A stretch of 64,000 nucleotides of DNA from Oxytricha trifallax. Lineage: Eukaryota > Ciliophora > Spirotrichea > Sporadotrichida > Oxytrichidae. The notes below the pieces were generated by a model. That model saw only the letters and a program-made list of their open reading frames with translations, ran no database searches and had not been told where the DNA came from. The stretch spans positions 1 to 64,000 of the forward strand of contig ARYC01000184.1 of NCBI GenBank assembly GCA_000711775.1. The letters are read 5' to 3'. Shown here one piece after another: positions 46,701-58,700 of the stretch. Positions within the stretch are counted from its first letter, which is position 1. Each line of letters starts with the position of its first letter. The position numbers were made by a program, and so were the translations under genes.

Positions 46701-49700
46701 TTTCGATGTGATATATACAGTGAAGAAGTCAAACCAGTGCTTAATTATAAGTCAATTGCACTGCTCTTAAAGCGAAGTCAATCAACTGTTCGTTCCCGCT
46801 ACCTTATACCAGTATAACAAAAGCAATAATAGCTAAATTCTAAGCCTTAGAGGAAGTCAAAGTTTCTATAGAAGCATATTGACTATCTTATTAATGAAAA
46901 ATCTTTGAAGTATTGGGCTCACTTCTCTCTCGACCAACGAGCTACTATGTTTCACCGCAAGTTCCCTGAGTTGAAGATCTCTGCATAGTCTGTTGCAAAC
47001 ATATATAAACGAAATGGCATTTCTTACAAGGGTATAAATTGTATCAAGAGAGGAATTGATTTCACTCTGCCATTTTAAAACAACAATATAAATTATATTT
47101 ATAATTAAATGCAGTGAGCCTTATAGAATAATAATAAGTTTGCTTACGAGGCTGTGCTTACCTTCAACATTTTCATCTAGAAGTCTTGGTATAAGAGGCA
47201 TAGTAGTATAGAAGTATATGACTTGAAAGTCAAGGTAAACAATGGCAATTCTTGGAGAATTTATCGAGGATACTGGTTTAGAAACCTATGTTATTCATCA
47301 TTGATCTATTAAGACAGAGCAGTATATAATTTTTTTAGAACAGCTGAGAGAGAAGTAGCCTAAATAGAGATTATACTGCTGTTGATAATCTTTCTGTTCA
47401 TAAGACTAAAGAAACAAGGAAGAGTTATGAAAAACTTAGATTAACGTCATGTTTAACGTACCATACATTCCATTGTTTAATGGAATCGAGTTCTACTAGG
47501 GTATATTAAAAGTCAATACAAGAAACTGCTGCTATGCCACTTGATTCATGACCTTACTATCTATACAGTAGACTTTATTAAAAGATCAGCGAAGAAAGTA
47601 GATAATTAATTAGCTTAAAAATATGCTAAAGAAGGGAGAGTGAATGTATGTTTATAAGTTTTGTAGTTAAGTTTATGAATATATAAATCACATTTAAAAT
47701 TCTTGACTTGAGAGAGACCTGGCTTCTCTTTCTTTTCTTCCTCTTAAGGCTTGCTAGGGCCTATGTTTCTTCTCTTTCTGCCAACTCTAGCATCTGTGTT
47801 CATTGACTCTGAAGGCTAAATATTTGATTAAAGTCTCTTGCTAACTTCATACTTTGTCTTTGACTTTCGCTCTCTGTGAATCTTGCTCTATTCCTTCATC
47901 AAGAAGATGCCAGTACCATATTTTTCTAAAGAGTTAAACTAAAAATCTTACTTGAAATATAAGGGTGCTTCTGCAGCTCTGATAGCCAGCTCTCACTTAT
48001 CTTGATCCCTTGTTTGTCCTTATCTTCTGAAGAGATGCTGTACCTTTTCTTATGAGATTCTTGAATTATTTCTTTCAAGTAATCACCTTTAATTGTTGCA
48101 AGTATGCCAAAGAAATAATTTTCTTCAGGTAGTATATTTGACAACATCTTCTTAGTAGGCAGGTACTGCGAAACCTCTAGGTCATTCATAGCATCATCGT
48201 ATAAGTTAGTCACTGAGATTTCTGGATAGTTTGGAATATCTGCAAACTTTACATCTTAAGTTTTCAATGCTTTCTTCTCTTCGCAGAGTATCGCTCTTAG
48301 AAATGATATTTTAGTACCTTCCATCGTTGGCAGGAACAAACCAACTGCATAATCAAGATTAGCTACTATGAAATCATTACCTTGCTGCACCAGGTAGCGA
48401 TGCAAATTTTCCCTGCTTCTAAATCTTTGAATCAATTCTTGTGCTTGCACTCTTTTCATTGCATCATTCATTGAATCCATATTGTTTACAGATCTATGAA
48501 ATGAAATTCAAATTTAAGTTTATTGATTTCAATTATATACCTCTGTTAAACTTACTATTAAATATGGGCATCCTATAGGAGGTCAACCTCTAGTTAGGAT
48601 ATGGAGAAGGTTTTGAGAACTGGTTTCAAACTTGAGAGATTGATATCAATTTCTACTGTTATAGTTCCATATTTTTAAATTTAAATTGGTACGTACTTAA
48701 TTAGGAGCAGCTCCTAAAATGCTAGTACTTAATTAGGAGCATTAATTAAAGCTAGTACTTAATTAGGAGCACCCTAATTTTAATCATAAAATCACAAAAT
48801 ACCTCCTAAAGCAGTACTGTACTTAATTAGGTGCACCTCCTAAATCGGTACGTGCTGTAATCAACTTATTATTGATAGTAAAAATTGTTACTTTCTCGCC
48901 CATATTTAGAGCTGGTAGTCTCTTAGTGCTCATTTTTCTTGGCTTATACTCTAAAAACCTCCCTTCAAACTTGTAGGGTTGCAAAGCTCTCTTATGAGCT
49001 CTGAGTTATAGAGGCAGTTTTATAATTTTAAATTCAAATTTAAATATGAGCGCTAACATTTTAAGAAAAACAACAGCACTTCCATCAAACTAAATGAGAC
49101 TTACCTTTGGCAGCAATAAAAAGTGTGATAGCTGTGAGATGAACTCTCATAAAGAACTACCAGAGCTATCACTTGAGGTCTCTGTTATTAAAATAGAAAT
49201 TAATAATAGAAAATAAATGGCAAACAAGTGTGTGGGAGACAGAGGAGGAGAAAGTTAGAAATGAAATTTTAATGTAAGCAGAGGAAGTTGAAGTATATTT
49301 TTGTGAGAAGTGTAAAAGAGACTTCACTTATAAATCTAGCTGGTACAAGCATATGAAGGTCCATAAAGAAGCTAAGCCTACTGTATACTTAAAGCATGAC
49401 AAAGTTGATGGAAAGTATGATTGCTTTGAGTGCCATAAGCAGTACTCTCATACAAGAGACTTAAAGAAGCATCTTTTAAAAGCCCATAAGAAAGAAATAG
49501 AAGTTGAAGATTAAGACACTCAACTGAAGTTGCTCAACAAAAGAAAAGCAAGGGAGACTCTTTAAATTGCTGAGCTTTAACAAGCAAGCAAGTCAGAGTA
49601 TGTGAGGATTGCACGCAACCTCTTAGCATTCAGAGATTGCTAAAATCATGATTAATATATAATACAAGAAATTCCAGAACTTGCATAGATTGATTTAGAT

Positions 49701-52700
49701 ACTTCTCTCTAAAGCTACTTAATTCTAGAGGACTTCTATGACAATAAAGTTATTAAGGATCATCAGTATGCTAACAAGGTATATCCTTTCAACTATCTCC
49801 TTAGTGATGATAAATATTAAATGGAGTTTACTAATGAATATTAAGTACTCACTCAGGCTAAGTTTAAAGAGTGCAAATACTTAATAAAGCTAGATGCTGT
49901 TCTCCTAGCCAAAGATCATGTAGCTTTCAGACTACCACTCTTTGAAATGACACTCAGAGATTTCATAACTGATCAAAGAAATCAAAGATAGCTTGCTTTA
50001 ATATCAACCTAAGCTACACAAGGTATCAAAGAGCTTCATAAGTTAGGCTTTGTTCACAGAGATCTCAAGTCTCAAAATATAATGTTGAACTTTTTACCAG
50101 TAACAGTAACAATTATTTAATTCAACAGAGTATTAAGAGTAGAAGTATCAAGGCTTGGAAGTGTAATGGGAACTCCAGGCTATTATCCAGAAAGAGAAGA
50201 CTGGAGAGATGGAGACTTACAGTGGGATGTGTGGGCTTTAGCAGCAATAATAATAGAGTGCGATATGCCTCTCAACGATTACTATTCTACAAGGTGCGAG
50301 AAGGATCCAAGGCAAAGAATAAAGCAATTTATTGACAAAACAAGAGTATCTATCAATGAAGCAAATGGCTGAGTCAATTATAATTAAACAAAACTAAAGA
50401 TCGGACATATCAATAGAGCAGATAGAGTTGTGGTTAAGTAAGATAAACTTCAGACCTCTCCCACATGATCCTAAAGTGCATTTTGAGTGATTAAATTAAA
50501 TACATTTATTATATATTTCACATTAAGACCTATTAATAGCCCCTACCCCTAACATATAAAAGCCCTTATAAACCTCATTGGGGTTTTGGGGTTTTGATTA
50601 TGCTTGCCATTAATATTTTTAATTTTCAAATTAGGTCCTGACTGTTTTCATTTAATAAAATATTCTTCCTATTTCGGGCAAAAATATATTTCAATATCGT
50701 AATTAAAAAAGAAACTGATAAATATTTAATTATTCAATAATCAGCTTTTATTATTGTAGTAAAATAAGCTTTGTTGTTTATATTTTTATAACAATAATAA
50801 ATAATACAATATAGTAATTTAATCAGAAAATTGAAATAATTTTCTTCATTCGAAGAATTAAATACGCAAAATACTACAATTAAATTTTAATTTTAAATTA
50901 ATAATCTTTATTAAAATAATCTTACAATTAATTGCTAAATATCTTTTGTATTTTGACAATATAAATATAAGCAATCTGTGCTTTAAAGGATTCTCTAGTC
51001 TTTATTCTAGTACATTTATAGGTAATTTCTTTTTGAAATCATCAATAAATTATAAAATATAAATAAAAAATTATTAATTTTTCTTAAGTTTCATACTATC
51101 TATTCGAAATTAACATATAAATTCTTACTTGTTATTATAATAAACCTCCCCTTATACATAAACAAAATAAGAGAAAGACATTATTCCTATTATAAATAAG
51201 AAGTTTCATAACCTTAAAGGAATAATTATAGATTTTATTTTTCAATAATTTAAAAAACTGCAGCAAAATAATTAAATATAACAACAATATCTTTTAAATA
51301 AAACAATCTATTAATTATTATTTATCTTAATATTATATAAATCCTTTAAATTTAAAATACTATAATAAAAACATTATACAAACCTATCATAGCGTTCCAT
51401 AATAATTTTTATAAGATTTTAAGTTTATAGTAAGAGTATAATTGGGTTTGTTAGAAAAAAAACTAATTTATTTTACTAAGGAATGAAATGATTTTAAATA
51501 AAAAATTGAGAAAGATTGAAACGAATAGTTAATAATTTCAGTGTTATAAGCTTTGTTACACATTTCTTTCGTAGTATATCCAGATTTAATTTAATTCTTA
51601 ATTTAACTAACTAACGAATACATTTCTTAAAAAGGCTTGGCATCTTTCGATAAATAATTCCTAAGCTAATTAATTTAAAAAATAAAATCATTTACAACTC
51701 TATCGAGTTTGTGCTAATTTTTAATTAGTAATATTTTAAAAATAAGAAATCTAAATAATGGGATTAGGTTTAGTAGCAGAAATATTAAACTAAATTCTTA
51801 CTTTTGAAAATTTTTTAGATAAGCAATCAAAAATTAATTAAATTTTAAATTCTGAATAATTAATTTTTATTTAATAAATTGTAGTCTCTATCTTTGTATA
51901 AAATAATACAAAATTATTTTATTACTTTGATTTCGTCATAGTTAGGGTCCCTTTAAGCAAACAATTTTAATATGCTTAAGAATTTTAAACTATTGGATTT
52001 TCAACAACATCATTTATTGAAGGCCTTCTCCATATATCTTATGAGCAATTATTTAAAAATTTAAGCAAAGTTTGTAGAGTAGATCTATTAAACCAGTCGA
52101 ATAATATTAATTAATAAATATAATATGATATAACTTCTTTAATTAACTGAAAGGCAATTAATGATTATACTAATTAATTTTAAATTAATTAGTATACTAA
52201 ATGGAAATTTTTAAATGAAAAAGTTATTAGAATATCTAAATGGATATAAAATTTAGATTAAATAAATATTTTATGAAATATCTAGTTAGATATGCATATT
52301 TCTAAATAAAATTATTATTGAAAAGAAGAAAATCTTAGTGGTATTGAAAGAAACTAAAAAGAAGATTTAATCAATTATTATATAAGAGTGATTTTTCTTA
52401 TAAATATTTTTATTTGAGGCTATGTCAAATTTTTACTACTTAAATTTAATTTTTTTATTAAATTAAATTAATCAAAATAAACTTATTGAATAAACTGTAT
52501 GGATTCAAATTTAAACCAATTAATTATATTAAATTAGACTTTAGACTATATTAATTAAAAAATGGCAATTAATGTTTGGTATTTTTAGAATTATTCGAAA
52601 ATAAATATTATCAATAATATTGAACATGATGAGCCTTTCTTTAAATAATTTCTTCAGAGCTTAATATTTAACCAGTAATCATTTCAAAGACTGTCAAACC

Positions 52701-55700
52701 AAGTGCATAAACATCAATTTTTGGATTTAGATAGATAATTAAAAAACTTGGAATGTTTACCTATAAATCTTTGACTATATACTTTTTAAAAAAACAAAAA
52801 CAAATTGGAAACAAGATTAAAACATCTATTTTATAAAAAATTCCATTTTGTAATAATATATTGTGATTGGAATAAATTTTTCATAAATTTTATTTTGACA
52901 AATGTGTAAATTAACAATAAAATTTTTTTATATTTAATTTTAATAGATTTGCCAAAATTAAATTAAAAAATATCTGTTCAAAACTTTTTTCTTTAAAATT
53001 AATGATTGCAATTGTCATTGAAGTATTTAATTATATTAACTTTCAGAATGCATAAATTTTTTCTAATTTAATAAAAATAATAATATTGTATCCCATGCAA
53101 TGAAATTAATATTTTATTTATTTTATGAATAAAATTTGTATCCCCTGCATTCTTTAATTTTTTATTCTGGAGACATATAATTATATCTGCCGATGTTACA
53201 ATTATCTTCTTCAACTCCATTAAATATCTTAAACAAGTAATTATTAAATAAAATGAGCAGAATTGGTATGAACTAATCGATTCTAATTTTTTTAATAAAA
53301 TTATAAGTCATAATAAGGCACTAATATTTTTATCTTAAGGAGCTTCAGCCTTGATTTTCATTAGTCATATTGATGATTTTTACTAATTATTAAAAAAAGC
53401 TAATATAAACTATTTCAATTATATTAACAATTTTAAATTTGGCATTGTATAAATATATATCTGAACATAAATAAATTACATATTGCTTTAACTAAATTTA
53501 CACTTTATAATTATAAAATCTCAGTAATATCTTTATTAATTGAGTTTTTCTGAATTATTTGAGATAAATTATTGCTAATAATGTTTTTAATTTAATTAAA
53601 GCACAAAAATTAAATTTGTTATTACTTTGATAAAGATACATTTTATCTTTACTAAATATTTTACCATTTAGAAATATACAAGTGATTAATAAAATTAAGG
53701 TCTATAATATAAAATCGAATTTTAGTTTTCAAAAATTTTAATTATTGCATGAAAAATAAAAAAATTAAACTAATATTCTCTTCTATGAAATCTTACCCTA
53801 CTAATAAAACAAAAATCTTTGAGCATCCAAAGTCAGCAATCAAAACCCCAAAACCCCTTAATGAGGTTTATAAGTGCTTTGATTTGTAGGGAATTTGTTA
53901 GGGGTTGGGGTTATTAATTAAATGCGAGACAAAAATAGCAAGCTTTTGGGGTCTATTTATGATGAGGAGTATATAGATTTTGTGTTTAAAATGAGATTTG
54001 GATGTGATATATACAGTGAATAAGTCAAACCAGTGCTTAATTATAAGTCAATTGCACTGGTCTTAAAGCGATGTCAATCAACTGTTCGTTCCCACTACCT
54101 TATACCAGTATAACAAAAGCAATAATAGCTAAATTCTAAGCCTTAGAGGAAGTCAAAGTTTCTATAGAAGCATATTGACTATCTTATTAATGAAATGCTT
54201 TGAAGTATTGGGCTAATTTCTTTCTCTATCAACGAGCTATTATGTTTCACCGCCACTTCCTTGAGTTCAAGATCTCTGCATAGTCTGTTGCAAACATATA
54301 TAAACGAAATGGCATTTCTTACAAGGGTATAAATTGAATCAAGAGAGGAATTGATTTCACTCTGCCATTTTACAACAACAATTTAAATTATATTTATAAT
54401 TAAATGCAGTGAGTCTAATCGAATAATATTAAGTTTGCTTACGAGGCTGTGCTTACCTTCAACATTTTGATCTAGAAGTCTTGTTATAAGAGGCATAGTA
54501 GTATAGAAGTATATGACTTGAAAGTCAAGGTAAACAATGGCAATTCTTGGAGAATTTATCGAGGATACTGGTTTATAAACCTATGTTATTCATTATTGAT
54601 CTATTAAGACAGAGCAGTATATAATTTTTTTAGAACAGCTGAGGGAGAAGTACCCTGAATAAGAGATTATACTGTTTGTTGATAATCTCTCTGTTCATAA
54701 GACTAAAGAAACAAGGAAGAGTTATGAACAACTTAGAATAACGCCAGTGTTCAACGTACCTTACAGTCCATAGTTTAATGGAATTGAGTTCTACTGGGGT
54801 ATATTAAAAGGTCATTACAAGAAACTGCTGCTATACCACTTGATGCATGACCTACCTATCGATACAGTAGACTTTATTAAAAGCTCAGCGAAGAGAGAAG
54901 ATAATTTATTGGCTTAAAAGTGTGCTAAAGAAGGGAGAGTGAATGTATATAAATAAGTTGTGTAGTTAAGTTAATGAATATATAAGTCACATTTAAAAAT
55001 CTTAAGAGGGAGCTGGCTTCTCTTTCTTTTCTTCTACTTCTTGCTTCCCTCCTCCTAAGTTTCTTCTCTTGCTGCCAGCTCCAGCATCTATGTTCATTGA
55101 CTCTGGAGGCTAAATATTTGAATAAAGTCTCTTGCTAACTTCATACTTTGTCTGTGACTTTCGCTCTCTGTGAAGCTTGCTCTATTCCTTCATCAAGAAG
55201 ATGCCAGTTCCAGATTTTTCTAAAGAGTTAAGCTACAAATCTTACTAGAAATATAAGGGTGCTTCTGCAGCTCTGATAGCCAGCTCTCACTTATCTTGAT
55301 CCCTTGCTTTTCCTTATCTTCTGATGAGATGCTGTACCTCTTCTTATGAGATTCTTTAATAATTTCTTTCAAGTAATCACCTTTAATTGTTGCAAGTATG
55401 CCAAAGAAATAGTTTCTTTCAGGTAGTTTATTTGACAACTACTTCTTAGTAGGGAGGTACTGCGAAACCTCTGGGTCGTTCATAGCATCATCATATAAGT
55501 TAGTCACTGAAATCTCTGGATAGTTTGGAATCTCTGCAAACTTTACATCTTAAGTTTTCAATGCTTTCTTCTCTTCGCAGAGTATGGCTCTTAGAAATGA
55601 AATTTTAGTACCTTCCATCGATGGAAGGAACAAACCAACTACATAATCAAGATTAGCTACTATGAGTTCAATACCTTGCTGCACCAGGTAGCGATGCAAA

Positions 55701-58700
55701 TCCTCCTTGCTTCTAAATCTTTGAATCAATTCTTGTGCTTGCACTCTTTTCATTGCATCATTCATTGACTCCATCTTGTTTACAGATCTAAGAAATGATA
55801 TTCAAATTTAAGTTTGATTTCAATTATATACCTCTATAAAACTTACTATTAAATATAGCCATCCTATAGGAGGTCAACCACTAAAAAAGATATGGAGAAA
55901 GTTTTGAGAACTGGTCTCAAACTTGAGAGATTGATATAAATTTCTACTGTTATAGTTCAATATTTTTAAATATAAATAGATACGTACTTAATAAGAAGCA
56001 GCTCCTAAAATGCTAGTACTTAATTAGGAGAATTAATTAATGCTAGTACTTAAATAGGAGCACCCTAATTTTAATAATAAAATGACAAAAGACCTTCTAA
56101 ATCGGTACGTACTATAATCAACTTATTATTGAAAGTAAAAATAGTTACTTCCACACCCATATGTAGAGCTGGATCATCTCTTAACACTCATAATTCTTCG
56201 CTAATACTCCAAAAACCTCCATTAAAACTTATAACCTTGCAAAGCTCTCATATAAGCTCTCAGTTATAGAGGCAGTTTTATAATTTTAAATTCAAATTTA
56301 AATATGAGAGCTAAAATTATAAAAAAAAAAAGCAATTCCATCAAACTAAATGAGACTTACCTTTCGCAGCAATAAAAAGCGTGATAGCTGCGAGATGAAC
56401 TCACAAAAAGAACAACCAGAACTATAACTAGAGGTCTCTGTTATTAAAATAGAAATTAATAATAGAAAATGGCAAACAAGTGTGTGGGAGAGAGAGAGGA
56501 GGAGAAAGTTAGAAATGAAATTTCTATGTAAGCAGATGAAGTTGAAGTATATTTTTGTGAGAAGTGTGAAAGAGACTTCACTCATAAATCTAGCTGGTAC
56601 AGGCATATGAAGGTCCATAAGGAAGCTAAGCCTACTGTATACTTAAAGCATGACAAAGTTGATGGAAAGTATGATTGCTTTGAGTGCCATAAGCAGTACT
56701 CTCATACAAGAGACTTAAAGAAGCATCTTTTAAAAGCCCATAAGAAAGAAATAGAAGTTGAAGATTAAGACACTCAACTGAAGTTGCTCAACAAAAGAAA
56801 AGCAAGGGAGACTCTTTAAATTGCTGAGCTTTAACAAGCAAGCAAGTCAGAGTATGTGAGGATTGCACGCAACCTCTTAGCATTCAGAGATTGCTAAAAT
56901 CATGATTAATATATAATACAAGAAATTCCAGAACTTGCATAGATTGATTTAGATACTTCTCTCTAAAGCTACTTAATTCTAGAGGACTTCTATGACAATA
57001 AAGTTATTAAGGATCATCAGTATGCTTACAAGGTATATCCTTTCAACTATCTCCTTAGTGATGATAAATATTAAATGGAGTTTACTAATGAATATTAAGT
57101 ACTCACTCAGGCTAAGTTTAAAGAGTGCAAATACTTAATAAAGCTAGATGCTGTTCTCCTAGCCAAAGATCATGTAGCTTTCAGACTACCACTCTTTGAA
57201 ATGACACTCAGAGATTTCATAACTGATCAAAGAAATCATAGATAGCTTGCATTAATATCAACCTAAGCTATACAAGGTATCAAAGAGCTTCATAAGTTAG
57301 GCTTTGTTCACAGAGATCTCAAGCCTGAGAATATAATGTTGAACTTTTCACCCGTGACAGTAACAATTATTGATTTCAACAGATCATTAAGAGTGGAAGT
57401 ATCAAGGCTTGGAAGTGTTATGGAACTCCAGGCTATTATCCAGAAAGAGAAGACTGGAGAGATGGTGACTTTCAATGGGATGTGTGGGCTATGGCAGCAA
57501 TAATCATAGAGTGCGATATGCCGCGCAATGAATACTACTCTACAAGGTGCGAGAAGGATGCCAAACAAAGAATAAAGCAATTTATTGACAAAACAAGAGT
57601 ATCTCAATCAATGAAACAAATGGCAGAGTCAATAATAATAAAACCAAACTCAAGATCAGACATATCAATAGAGCAGATAGAGTTGTGGTTAAGTAAGATA
57701 AACTTCAGACCTCTACCACATGATCGAAAAGTGCATTTTGAGTGATTAAATTAAATACATTTACTATAAATTTCACTTTAAAACCTATTAATAACCCCAA
57801 CCCCTAACAAATTCCCTACAAATCAAAGCACTTATAAACCTCATTAAGGGGTTTTGGGGTTTTGAATCTTGAGAATAAATTCCGAGCTATCTAACGAAGT
57901 TTTAGATTCATTTCTGAATACAAGTATGTTATTTGGATTTAAGTCTCTGTGATTGACACTTTTGTCATGTAAGGCTTTAAGTCCAATTGCTAATTAGGCT
58001 AAGAATTCAATTGCCTACTTTTCAGGCATTCTTCCAAATGCGTAATTTGCTAAAATATTGAGTTATTATTTAGTAAATATCATTACCTTTCAGGAACTGT
58101 TTTATAAAAGTTTGTATTACAAAATATGTTGTGGAGTTATAATTAAATTGTTTGAGATCACTCATTTAAAGTCTAAAATTATAATAATATTATTGTGTTA
58201 TGAATATATTTAGAATATTATTAAAATTTTAATAAAATGAATCAAAATAAGAGTTTAAATTATATAAATTAATTGCCTTTATTGCCAGAGGTTGTAATAG
58301 TATTGTATGAATAAATTTAAATATTAGAATAATTGAATAAGTTAAATAATATTCAATATGTATTATGGTAAATATTATTAAACATAAATATGAGACCTTT
58401 AGAATTAAATATAAATTTATCTTTAATATAGCACAAAATTGGAATTAGAGTTTATTGTATAAATGAGTATATAAATAAAATAAGATTTAGAGTTTTAAAA
58501 GACTTATTAATACTAAGCGTGATTTAAAGTTTATTAATGAAATTTTTTACAATTAAATTTATATATATACACTCCATTTTAATGAAACATATTAATTGAT
58601 TTATTCAACAAATTTTTCCAAAATATAATTCCTTTAACTACTTTACTTGAACCTTGGGAAGAGATGAAAAGAGGCGTCCTTCAAAGTCTATAAATTAGAT

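Larger units (their letters stand above)
46546..50596 (+). mobile_element. TBE-d, complete telomere-bearing element
   Basis: Begins aaaaccccaaaact and ends ggggttttggggttttg; ATT at 46543-46545 and 50597-50599. Belongs with TBE-e to a second subfamily: 78-bp-type ends containing gatttgtagggaatttgtta, and well over 90 percent similar by eye. 4051 bp. Its target lies in the Gln-Tyr codons of the K-A linker. Confidence 0.94.
53841..57864 (+). mobile_element. TBE-e, complete telomere-bearing element
   Basis: Begins caaaaccccaaaacccc and ends ggggttttggggttttg; AAT at 53838-53840 and 57865-57867. Terminal repeats of about 78 bp are essentially identical at the two ends. 4024 bp, same subfamily as TBE-d. 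It splits the kinase codons for Ile just before ADFG in K-A. Confidence 0.96.

Noticed and set aside
56346-56618. 90-codon minus-strand frame
   Set aside because: Antisense to the zinc finger part of the TBE-e 57-kDa gene.
57308-57607. 99-codon minus-strand frame
   Set aside because: Antisense shadow of the TBE-e 57-kDa gene, whose kinase motifs are on plus.
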